Positions 1 to 5,279 of a stretch of 7,154 nucleotides of DNA are shown piece by piece. A model generated the notes under the pieces. It was not told the origin of the DNA. It was given only the letters and a program-made list of their open reading frames with translations, and did not search any database. Position 1 is the first letter of the stretch; the number at the start of each line of letters is the position of its first letter. This DNA is from Candidatus Iainarchaeum sp. GTDB taxonomy: Archaea > Iainarchaeota > Iainarchaeia > JAADDC01. A program made the translations under genes and the position numbers. The stretch is from positions 1 through 7,154 of the forward strand of contig WAPE01000015.1 in the NCBI GenBank assembly GCA_015520865.1. The letters are read 5' to 3'.

Positions 1-317
1 ACCCTGAAGTGTGTTCCGAACTTAAATCCTGTTCTAATGACGTAGCCGCGGTCGCGGATATCCTTAAACACGGTATACTTCACGAGGAAGTTTCTGTCGA
101 TCTTCTCGGCAATTCGGAGGAATTCTTCGAAGCTGAGGGGATTTCCATCATAATGAACCTCTAGCTTACCGCGTTCAAGGAGATATGCGGCTTCGTAAAG
201 GGAAAGAACGAGGCCTTCATCCTTCTTTTCACCAAAACCCCGCTCCACAAGGCTGGAGTAGTTTTCTCGGACAACGACTCGATTACCAAGGAGCTCTCCC
301 TTAGCCGGCGTACTCAT
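1..317 (-). CDS. endA: tRNA-intron (splicing) endonuclease EndA, N-terminal part, 3' end cut by window edge
   Basis: EndA cuts the bulge-helix-bulge at the exon-intron junctions of archaeal pre-tRNAs. Read leftward from ATG at 317-315, the frame is open for 105 codons to the window edge. The N-terminal domain has an ENYSSLVERGFGE stretch, LSLYEAAYLLERGKLEV (about residues 39-55) and LSFEEF. The start of the catalytic nuclease domain follows with KYTVFKDIRDRGYVIRTG then FKFGTHFRV, the hallmark of the family. The catalytic Tyr, His and Lys lie just past the edge and cannot be checked. The start is supported by a ribosome-binding site (AGGTGG, five bases before ATG) and by the family's usual short N-terminus. 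The gene begins inside the last 17 bases of the upstream winged-helix gene, so the two are co-transcribed and probably translationally coupled. The fragment resembles euryarchaeal homomeric enzymes; the subunit type (alpha4 or alpha2) depends on the missing part. Confidence 0.93.
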   Translation of the reverse strand, partial: MSTPAKGELLGNRVVVRENYSSLVERGFGEKKDEGLVLSLYEAAYLLERGKLEVHYDGNPLSFEEFLRIAEKIDRNFLVKYTVFKDIRDRGYVIRTGFKFGTHFR

Positions 318-873
318 ATACACCACCTGAGCGTTCTATGACAAGACCTTCCTCCCGGGCCACCTCTAAAACTGCCTTCACAAGGTTCTTATCCTTTTTG
401 AGTATGGAGGCGATCTCCCCAACGGTCTTTGGTCCTTCCCGAAGGAGGTCCAAGATCTTAACGAGGTAGTAGTTATAAAGCCGTGTTCTGACGGCGTAGA
501 ACTTTCCGTCGAAGCCTCTAATTCCCTTTATATCGCCGGTCTGAAACTCTTCGAGATGCTTCCTTGAGAAGATCATTGCCTCCTGCTCCGTGTCAAAGAT
601 CCAGTAGCCAGAATCCTTTGGAGGAGAGGTTTGAGGAGCCTTTATGATCCTTCCTTCCCTTTCAGACCTCTTCTCTTCTCTTTCCCTTCTAGGGGTTCCC
701 TGAAGCTTCTTGTAAGCTAGATAGCTCACCTGCCGTTTAACGAGGGACCGAACCTGATCCTCCGTTCCAACGACGTATAGACCGTCGTCAAGGCGCAGAA
801 TAAGGAGCTTCTTTCTCCTTAAGTCCTTAGGAAGCTCGAGGTACTCCTTTCCCTCGATGACGATCTTTTTCAC
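301..873 (-). CDS. winged-helix domain protein upstream of endA, function unknown
   Basis: This 190-residue protein starts with GTG at 873-871. I do not recognise a named family. Three parts are visible. Residues 1-55 form a small beta-rich unit beginning KKIVIEGKEYLELP. Residues 58-78 are a very charged linker (TPRREREEKRSEREGR). Residues 88-190 start with a compact GYWIFDTEQEAMIFSRK segment and an IKGIRGFDGKFYAVR strand pair. They end in a probable winged helix: ILDLLREGPKTVGEIASIL, then a recognition-helix-like KNLVKAVLEVAREEGLV and a short wing to the C-terminus. The winged helix suggests DNA or RNA binding, but no role should be assigned. Its 3' end overlaps endA by 17 bases, so a link to tRNA splicing or endA expression is possible. 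There is no Shine-Dalgarno site before the GTG, but a TATA-like box lies about 25 bp upstream, so the mRNA is probably leaderless. Confidence 0.85.
   Translation of the reverse strand: MKKIVIEGKEYLELPKDLRRKKLLILRLDDGLYVVGTEDQVRSLVKRQVSYLAYKKLQGTPRREREEKRSEREGRIIKAPQTSPPKDSGYWIFDTEQEAMIFSRKHLEEFQTGDIKGIRGFDGKFYAVRTRLYNYYLVKILDLLREGPKTVGEIASILKKDKNLVKAVLEVAREEGLVIERSGGVYEYAG
321..328 (-). promoter_or_regulatory. Shine-Dalgarno site of endA
   Basis: AGGTGGTG on the minus strand lies inside the coding sequence of the upstream gene. Its AGGTGG core is five bases before the ATG at 317. It fixes the endA start within the upstream reading frame and explains how the internal cistron of this operon is translated. 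Confidence 0.7.
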
Positions 874-895
874 AGAAAGATTTGGGATGGTCCTG

Positions 896-903
896 TTTAA
901 ATT
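896..903. promoter_or_regulatory. shared divergent TATA-like box between the winged-helix gene and the helicase
   Basis: TTTAAATT lies in the 50-bp gap 874-923. Its palindromic core TTTAAA (896-901) is centred at 898.5, exactly midway between the GTG starts at 873 (minus) and 924 (plus), about 25 bp from each. That is near the normal distance of an archaeal TATA box from a transcription start, so both mRNAs would begin at or next to their start codons. No Shine-Dalgarno site precedes either start. A clear purine-rich BRE is missing on both sides, which lowers confidence. Confidence 0.5.
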
Positions 904-923
904 GGAAGCCTCCAGATAGAAGT

Positions 924-2753
924 GTGGAGATCCCTGAGGTTATGCTACGCCACCCGAGGGCCAGGAAGTTCCAAGATCTCCTCATAGAGGACGTGAAGTA
1001 CGCTTTAAAGGAGGGGAAACACCTTCTGGCCCACGCACCGACAGGGATCGGAAAGACAGATGCAGTTCTCGCACCGTCGGTGCCCTTCTCTCTAAGGGAA
1101 GGAAAAACGGTGATCTACCTTTCTCCGAAGATCTCCCAGCACGAGATGGTTCTAAAGGTTCTGAGGGGGATGGAGAAGAAGTTCGGGGTAAGGATAAGGG
1201 CGGTTGAAGTTGTAGGGAAGCAGTACATGTGCATCCACCCCTTGGCGTCGAAGCTGAGGGGCGAGGACTTTTACGAGGTATGCAGAAAGCTCAAGGAATC
1301 TGAAGAGTGCCCCTTCTTTAGAAAACTCCTCTTTTCTTCGCCGGAACTTCCAGAAGATGGCGTTCTCGATCACTTCTTTTTCATCGATTGGGGAAAGAAG
1401 AACGGCTACTGCCCCCACGAGCTGGCGTTCCTAAAGCTATCCGATGCCAATGTAGTCATTGGCGACTACTATCACCTGTTTTCGCCAAGGGTAGGTAAGA
1501 TCTTCCGAAAGAAGCTGAAGAAAGACCTGGAAGACATCGTTCTCATCGTCGATGAGGCCCATAACCTACCGGAAAGGATCAGGAAGGTCTTAACGTCGAC
1601 GCTGAGGGTGTCTTACCTGGAGAGGGCTGCAAGGGAAGCATCGGGCATCGACCCGGAGGTCTACAAGATCCTCCTCGATGCCAGAGAGAGGTTAGAATTC
1701 TGGAAGAACAAGTTAAGGGACGGTGAAGAGAGGGAAATCGACATAGATGTTATTTCGGAGGCCTTCCAGGCAGATGTTTCGTCTCTGGGAGAAGATCTCA
1801 TAGAGTTGGGGAAAGAGTACTTGGAAATCAGCGGAAGGACACGATCGGCACTTTTAAGGGTGGGGAGGTTTCTTTCGACGTGGGAGGAGGGGGAAGAAGG
1901 TTACTTGAGGTACGTAAAGCGGAAGGGAGAAATGTTGAGTTTTGTGAAGAAGAACCTAGATCCGTCCTTCTTGGCAGGTGAGATCTTCCAGGAGCTCCAC
2001 GCTTCGATCCTCGTCAGCGGAACCTTGACGCCTCCAGAGATGTACAGGGATCTCTTAGGTATTCCCTTCGATAGGGCTGTTCTGAGGGAGTATCCTTCGC
2101 CATTCCCCAAGGAGAACAGGCTCGTACTTGTTTACCCTGAGGTGACGACCCGATTTAGAAGGAGGGTCCACACGGAGTTCCTAAAAATAGGAAGAAAGGT
2201 TTCTCAGATCTTAAATGCGATACCGGGCAATGTAGCGGTGTTTTTCCCTTCTTACGAGCTCCTTAGGGCTATCAAGCCGTTAATCAAAACCAAGAAGCCT
2301 GTTTTCGTCCAGGAAGAAGGGATGAAACCGGAGGAAATAGCAGAGCTTCTTGAGAACTTTAGAGCCCAGCGGGAGAGGGGAGCGGTCCTCTTAGGAGTTG
2401 CTGGGGGCTCCCTTTCGGAAGGAGTTGACTACCCCGGAAAGGACCTCGTTGGAGTGATCATTGTGGGGATTCCCCTGGCAGAGATGACGTTAGAAACCCG
2501 AAAGCTCATAGAATACTACGAGGAGAAGTACGGAAGGGGCTGGCTCTATGGTTATATCTTTCCCGCCATGACGAAGGTTTTGCAGGCCATGGGGAGGCTT
2601 ATTCGGAGCGAAAAGGACAGAGGCGTGGTTGTATTGATGGACGAACGCTATACGTGGAAGAACTACAGGAAGGCATTCCCGAGGGACCTCGAATTCATTG
2701 TTACAACCGAACCTGAGAAGTATGCAGCATCCTTCTTTCACGAGAAGAAGTGA
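924..2753 (+). CDS. xpd: XPD/Rad3-type DNA helicase with iron-sulfur cluster domain (superfamily 2)
   Basis: This is a probable 5'-to-3' ATP-dependent DNA helicase of the XPD/Rad3/DinG group, 609 residues from GTG 924. Visible motifs, numbered from that start, are Walker A APTGIGKT (38-45), four cysteines (103, 120, 129, 163) matching the 4Fe-4S domain inserted between motifs I and II, DEAH box VDEAHN (209-214), SGTLTP (365-370), GGSLSEGVDYPG (494-505, motif V) and QAMGRLIR (554-561, motif VI). All catalytic motifs are intact. Eight residues separate the second and third cysteines. Archaeal XPD is linked to DNA repair and unwinding, but its cellular role is less settled than that of the eukaryotic TFIIH subunit. 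GTG 924 was chosen because the helicase fold begins right after it and a TATA-like box lies about 25 bp upstream. ATG 942 is possible; TTG 882 would start upstream of the box. The 3' end overlaps the convergent VTT gene by 16 bp. Confidence 0.9.
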   Translation: MEIPEVMLRHPRARKFQDLLIEDVKYALKEGKHLLAHAPTGIGKTDAVLAPSVPFSLREGKTVIYLSPKISQHEMVLKVLRGMEKKFGVRIRAVEVVGKQYMCIHPLASKLRGEDFYEVCRKLKESEECPFFRKLLFSSPELPEDGVLDHFFFIDWGKKNGYCPHELAFLKLSDANVVIGDYYHLFSPRVGKIFRKKLKKDLEDIVLIVDEAHNLPERIRKVLTSTLRVSYLERAAREASGIDPEVYKILLDARERLEFWKNKLRDGEEREIDIDVISEAFQADVSSLGEDLIELGKEYLEISGRTRSALLRVGRFLSTWEEGEEGYLRYVKRKGEMLSFVKKNLDPSFLAGEIFQELHASILVSGTLTPPEMYRDLLGIPFDRAVLREYPSPFPKENRLVLVYPEVTTRFRRRVHTEFLKIGRKVSQILNAIPGNVAVFFPSYELLRAIKPLIKTKKPVFVQEEGMKPEEIAELLENFRAQRERGAVLLGVAGGSLSEGVDYPGKDLVGVIIVGIPLAEMTLETRKLIEYYEEKYGRGWLYGYIFPAMTKVLQAMGRLIRSEKDRGVVVLMDERYTWKNYRKAFPRDLEFIVTTEPEKYAASFFHEKK

Positions 2754-3208
2754 TGACCTAAATAAACGCCGATGTAGGCAGCTACGAGGTACTTGAAGAA
2801 CTTTCCAAGGGCTGTAGCTACAAGAAACTTCAGGTAGTCATATCGGGCGGTACCAGCAAGGAGTCCGGCGATCTCGTCGGGGGCCAAAGGAAAGGCGGCG
2901 ATAAGGACGATGGCCCAGAAGCCGTAGCGCCGAAAGATCTCCTCCCAGTAAACGAGGACCTTTTTGTACTTCTTCTCGATAACCTTCTTCGAACCAAGGC
3001 CTATTACGTAGGCTGGACTTTCACCGAGGGCTCCGGCGACAGCAGCTATGGCGCTGGTCAAGATGGGGTTCAAGCCAAAGATCGTGGCGATGGAAACGTA
3101 GGTTGCCGTGGGGATTCCGACAAAGAGAGACAAACTCGTGATAAGGACGGCGAAGAAGATACCCAAATAGCCAAAGGAGGCGATGAATTCCTGAAAGGGG
3201 ACCGTCAT
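2738..3208 (-). CDS. VTT/DedA-type (SNARE-associated) integral membrane protein
   Basis: This 156-residue polytopic membrane protein has hydrophobic segments around residues 8-33, 38-60, 94-108 and 126-151. It belongs to the VTT (SNARE-associated Golgi/DedA) superfamily. The signature half is visible: RRYGFWAIVLIAAFPLAPDE (about 93-112), then LLAGTARYDYLKFL and GKFFKY (135-140), where the PLAPDE and GK segments belong to the re-entrant loop region. Bacterial and eukaryotic relatives act in lipid scrambling or flipping and proton-dependent envelope homeostasis; the archaeal substrate is unknown. It is the last gene of the five-gene operon. Its ATG (3208) overlaps the preceding stop codon as ATGA, and a GGTGAGG element sits five bases upstream. 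Downstream of a CDP-alcohol phosphotransferase, a role in moving archaeal lipids across the membrane is a reasonable inference only. Its last 16 bases are antisense to the end of the helicase gene. Confidence 0.85.
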   Translation of the reverse strand: MTVPFQEFIASFGYLGIFFAVLITSLSLFVGIPTATYVSIATIFGLNPILTSAIAAVAGALGESPAYVIGLGSKKVIEKKYKKVLVYWEEIFRRYGFWAIVLIAAFPLAPDEIAGLLAGTARYDYLKFLVATALGKFFKYLVAAYIGVYLGHHFFS

Positions 3209-3624
3209 CCCACCCTCACCTTGTAGTAAACGACGTTGGTGTTGCCTGGAAAGGATACGAAGATCCTAACGAGGTGGTCGCCCGAGGGAGCCCCGTTCTT
3301 CACGTAAAGGGGTATCTTCTCGGAGACAACACCTCCAGCAGGGATGTCTGGAAGGAAAAGCTCTCCGTTCACCTCAATAAAGGGAGACTCTGAATCGATG
3401 AAGAGGAATCCACCCGTCAGAGGGGTAGATCCGTTGTTCTTTATCGTTACCCAGAGAATGGCGTTCTTTCCTGGACTTATGGGGGATCTCGAGAGGTCAG
3501 GAGAGATGGAGATCCGGGGAGGAAGAAGAAGCCACACGTCAAGGAGTAGAAAAACAGCTATCAAGATGTAGATAGGCCTGACCGGGATTCGCCAGAGCGG
3601 GGATTCGTCGTAGAGCCCCAACAC
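3205..3624 (-). CDS. membrane-anchored protein with external beta-sandwich domain, function unknown
   Basis: This is a 139-residue protein of unknown function. A short, mostly cytoplasmic N-terminus with several charges (residues 1-16) is followed by one strong transmembrane helix at about 17-35 (IYILIAVFLLLDVWLLLP). The remaining ~100 residues look like a single Ig-like or CARDB-like beta-sandwich, with the phrases SPGKNAILWVTIKNNGSTPL, LPDIPAGGVVSEKIPLYV and GDHLVRIFVSF, typical of archaeal extracytoplasmic domains. No catalytic or metal motif is seen. The probable topology is cytoplasm-inside with the beta domain outside. The start is GTG 3624, one base after the upstream stop. The ribosome-binding sequence GAGGTGAT (3632-3625) contains that stop and sits very close to the GTG. 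TTG 3621, one codon later, has the more normal five-base spacing and may be the true start. The stop overlaps the VTT start by four bases, implying coupled expression with that membrane protein. Confidence 0.82.
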   Translation of the reverse strand: MLGLYDESPLWRIPVRPIYILIAVFLLLDVWLLLPPRISISPDLSRSPISPGKNAILWVTIKNNGSTPLTGGFLFIDSESPFIEVNGELFLPDIPAGGVVSEKIPLYVKNGAPSGDHLVRIFVSFPGNTNVVYYKVRVG

Positions 3625-3625
3625 A

Positions 3626-4198
3626 TCACCTCAGACGATAATACACACGTAAGATACGCTGAATGGCTGTGAAGTGGAAGAGGACCACCATAGCTATGAG
3701 ACAGGCCTCAGAGTAGCCGTAGAAGGCGCATATAGGGAAGAGCACCGTTATCATGATGAGCCGTTCGCCCCTTTCCATAAGGTCCGGCCAGTTAATGTTG
3801 TCGATCTCCGTTTCCATGGCAGCCCGAGCCTTAGCATAGGGAATGAGCAATGCGCCCAGCATAGCGAGGTACACCCATATCCAGAGGCCCGTTCCGAGCC
3901 CTATACCGAAGAGGAGGATTCCTTCAACGTATCGATCTACGACAGCATCTAGATATGCCCCAAACTTTGTTGTGCGCTTTGTTAAACGCGCTATCGCCCC
4001 ATCGAGGGCGTCCAAGAACGCTGCAACAATGGCCATAAAGCCTCCGGCGAACCATGCCTGTTCGGCAAACAGGTAGGCTGCGGCGAGGGCAAAGAGGATG
4101 GATAGTAGTGTGACGGCGTTGGGAGGAAGTCCCACGAAGAACTTCGCTATCCTCTTCATTATGGGTTCCGTGTGGCCCCTGAACCTGGCACTGATCAT
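3626..4198 (-). CDS. CDP-alcohol phosphatidyltransferase, probable archaetidylinositol-phosphate synthase
   Basis: This 190-residue integral membrane enzyme belongs to the CDP-alcohol phosphotransferase family. The full catalytic signature D-x2-D-G-x2-A-R-x8-G-x3-D-x3-D is present: D63, D66, G67, A70, R71, G80, D84 and D88. The metal-binding aspartates bind CDP-lipid and D88 is the expected base. A LPPNAVTLLS segment before the first helix and MERGERLIMI near residues 141-150 also fit the family. Five or six hydrophobic helices are visible. The archaeal members most like it join inositol phosphate to CDP-archaeol, giving archaetidylinositol phosphate for ether-lipid head groups. Polar substrate specificity cannot be proved here; serine or glycerol phosphate are alternatives. 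ATG 4198 overlaps the preceding DUF357 stop as ATGA, with GGTGG (4207-4203) four bases before it. The gene is third in the dphB operon and directly before two more membrane genes. Confidence 0.9.
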   Translation of the reverse strand: MISARFRGHTEPIMKRIAKFFVGLPPNAVTLLSILFALAAAYLFAEQAWFAGGFMAIVAAFLDALDGAIARLTKRTTKFGAYLDAVVDRYVEGILLFGIGLGTGLWIWVYLAMLGALLIPYAKARAAMETEIDNINWPDLMERGERLIMITVLFPICAFYGYSEACLIAMVVLFHFTAIQRILRVYYRLR

Positions 4199-4479
4199 GG
4201 TTCCACCATGAAGATCTTAGGATCTTCTCCTTTTAATAGACCGAGGACGACACCCACATCGATCCAGGCGTGGGCGTAGGAAGCGGAAGCCAGTGCGGTC
4301 GCAAAATCTCCCTTCTGAAGGAAGTACTCGGCGTCGGATAGGTACCTCTGGGCCATATCGACGAGAAATTCTGCTATCTTCCTCAGTTCGCTCTTTTCGG
4401 GAGGGACGACCTCTACCTCTTCCAACGCCCTCCTCGTTATGGAGATGTACCTCTCAGCCTTCTGGCTTACATCTTCCAT
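4195..4479 (-). CDS. DUF357 family protein
   Basis: This small 94-residue, nearly all-helical cytosolic protein matches the archaeal DUF357 family, whose biochemical function is not known to me. The diagnostic core runs over residues 42-80: MAQRYLSDAEYFLQKGDFAT followed by YAHAWIDVGVVLGLL. An amphipathic N-terminal helix (KAERYISITRRALEEVE) precedes it. The frame stays open upstream, but that part (through position 4590) is the shadow of dphB. The start is fixed by a strong GGAGGT site at 4491-4486, exactly six bases before ATG 4479. The nearer ATG at 4485 directly abuts GGAGGT and is unlikely. The gene begins 26 bases inside the end of dphB and its stop overlaps the next start, so it is tightly coupled to both. 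The helical repeat-like shape suggests a protein-protein or nucleotide-binding adaptor, but this is speculation. Confidence 0.88.
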   Translation of the reverse strand: MEDVSQKAERYISITRRALEEVEVVPPEKSELRKIAEFLVDMAQRYLSDAEYFLQKGDFATALASASYAHAWIDVGVVLGLLKGEDPKIFMVEP

Positions 4480-5230
4480 TGACATACCTCCGAATCGTGT
4501 AGAGGGTTTCTTCTTCAAAGGGATGGAGTTCTGCGGGAACGACAAGCGAAAATGGGGGATCGCCCCATTCCACATCCAAGAGCTCCTCAACGGTTCCTAC
4601 AAACCTGAAACAATCCTCGCGACCAATCCGTGCCATTCCAACCACGAGGTCGCCGAGCTCTATCACCCGGAGCCGCCGCCTCTTTTCCCAATAAAGTAAC
4701 GCGTTAAGAGCTGTCTTCATATCGAGCGGCTCCGGGTGGAGATCGAATAGAAGTAGCGTATGGAGGTTGTTGCGCATGTTCCGATGGATTCGCTCATAGA
4801 AGGAGGGGCTCTCCTTCCAGAGGTAGGGGACCGTGACAATGGAGCCAAATCTGTAGTGTTGGAGGCCCGAAAGGGATATTGCGGCGGTGTGAATGGAGAT
4901 CCCTAGAACGTACTGGACGGGGATGTCGTTTCGAAGGGCCTCTACGTAGATGGAAACGTGGGTAGTAGCGGTGAAGGGATCTCCAGAAACTGCAATGGCA
5001 ACGTCCTTCCTCCTGGCCTCATCTATGAGCTTCTTCATTCCATCCTCGAGGTCCTTGCGCTGGGCTCGAAGAAAAGTTCTTCCGACGGCCCTCTCATAGG
5101 CTAGGATATCCTCTTCTCGTAAAACGTTGGTGTACGTGTCGAGGTAAACTGTTTCAACGGAGGAAAGGATCCTCCGAGCTTCCTCGCTCAGGTGGTCCGG
5201 TGATAGTCCGAGTCCGACGAGGTAGAGCAT
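4454..5230 (-). CDS. dphB: diphthine synthase DphB (EF-2 diphthamide methyltransferase)
   Basis: This 258-residue SAM-dependent methyltransferase is near the usual archaeal length of about 265. It methylates the aminocarboxypropyl-modified histidine of elongation factor 2 in diphthamide synthesis, in the cytoplasm. The protein starts MLYLVGLGLSPDHLS with the glycine-rich strand-loop of the tetrapyrrole-methylase fold. It then has VSGDPFTATTHVSI (about 81-94), ISIHTAAISLSGLQHYRFGS (111-130), HTLLLFDLHPEP and VGMARIG, and closes with WGDPPFSLVVPAELHPFEEE. The family's usual MT pair in the MYMT-type segment is MK here (LDMKTAL). The reading frame is open a further 105 codons upstream, but these have no DphB similarity and lie antisense to the Trm5 gene. 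ATG 5230 gives the canonical N-terminus. There is no Shine-Dalgarno site; an AT-rich box lies about 25 bp upstream, so the operon mRNA is probably leaderless. Confidence 0.93.
   Translation of the reverse strand: MLYLVGLGLSPDHLSEEARRILSSVETVYLDTYTNVLREEDILAYERAVGRTFLRAQRKDLEDGMKKLIDEARRKDVAIAVSGDPFTATTHVSIYVEALRNDIPVQYVLGISIHTAAISLSGLQHYRFGSIVTVPYLWKESPSFYERIHRNMRNNLHTLLLFDLHPEPLDMKTALNALLYWEKRRRLRVIELGDLVVGMARIGREDCFRFVGTVEELLDVEWGDPPFSLVVPAELHPFEEETLYTIRRYVNGRCKPEG
4486..4491 (-). promoter_or_regulatory. Shine-Dalgarno site of the DUF357 gene
   Basis: GGAGGT on the minus strand, inside the 3' end of dphB, is the best match in the window to the 3' end of archaeal 16S rRNA. It lies six bases before ATG 4479 and directly abuts ATG 4485, so it selects 4479 as the start. 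Confidence 0.75.
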
Positions 5231-5251
5231 GTTAGATGAAGGGGCTGAGGC

Positions 5252-5264
5252 TTTAACTATTTTT
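5252..5264. promoter_or_regulatory. shared divergent TATA-like region between dphB and the Trm5-like gene
   Basis: The 49-bp gap 5231-5279 is GC-rich except for TTTAACTATTTTT. The TTTAACTA part is centred near 5255, the midpoint of the gap, 25 bp from ATG 5230 (minus) and from GTG 5280 (plus). On the minus strand it is preceded by GGAGAAAA, a good BRE-like purine run; on the plus strand by GAGG. No Shine-Dalgarno site precedes either start. The geometry matches the gap at 874-923. One box or two overlapping boxes may serve the two directions. Confidence 0.5.
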
Positions 5265-5279
5265 CTCCGAACTTTCGTT

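Noticed and set aside
882..923. TTG 882 as the helicase start
   Set aside because: The extra 14 residues precede the helicase fold, include the TATA-like box in the coding sequence, and would place the start nine bases from the opposing gene's start.
1152..1418. Minus-strand open frame inside the helicase gene
   Set aside because: It is antisense to the conserved Fe-S region, with no start signal or family resemblance.
3674..4076. Two plus-strand open frames inside the phosphotransferase gene
   Set aside because: They are antisense to the intact catalytic signature, and their composition is typical of shadow frames.
4480..4590. N-terminal extension of the DUF357 frame
   Set aside because: This is the out-of-frame shadow of the dphB C-terminus; a strong GGAGGT site points to ATG 4479.
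5229..5279. ATG 5229 as the Trm5-like start, overlapping the dphB ATG in a CATG palindrome
   Set aside because: It adds 17 residues without family similarity and would leave no promoter for either gene; homology begins just after GTG 5280.
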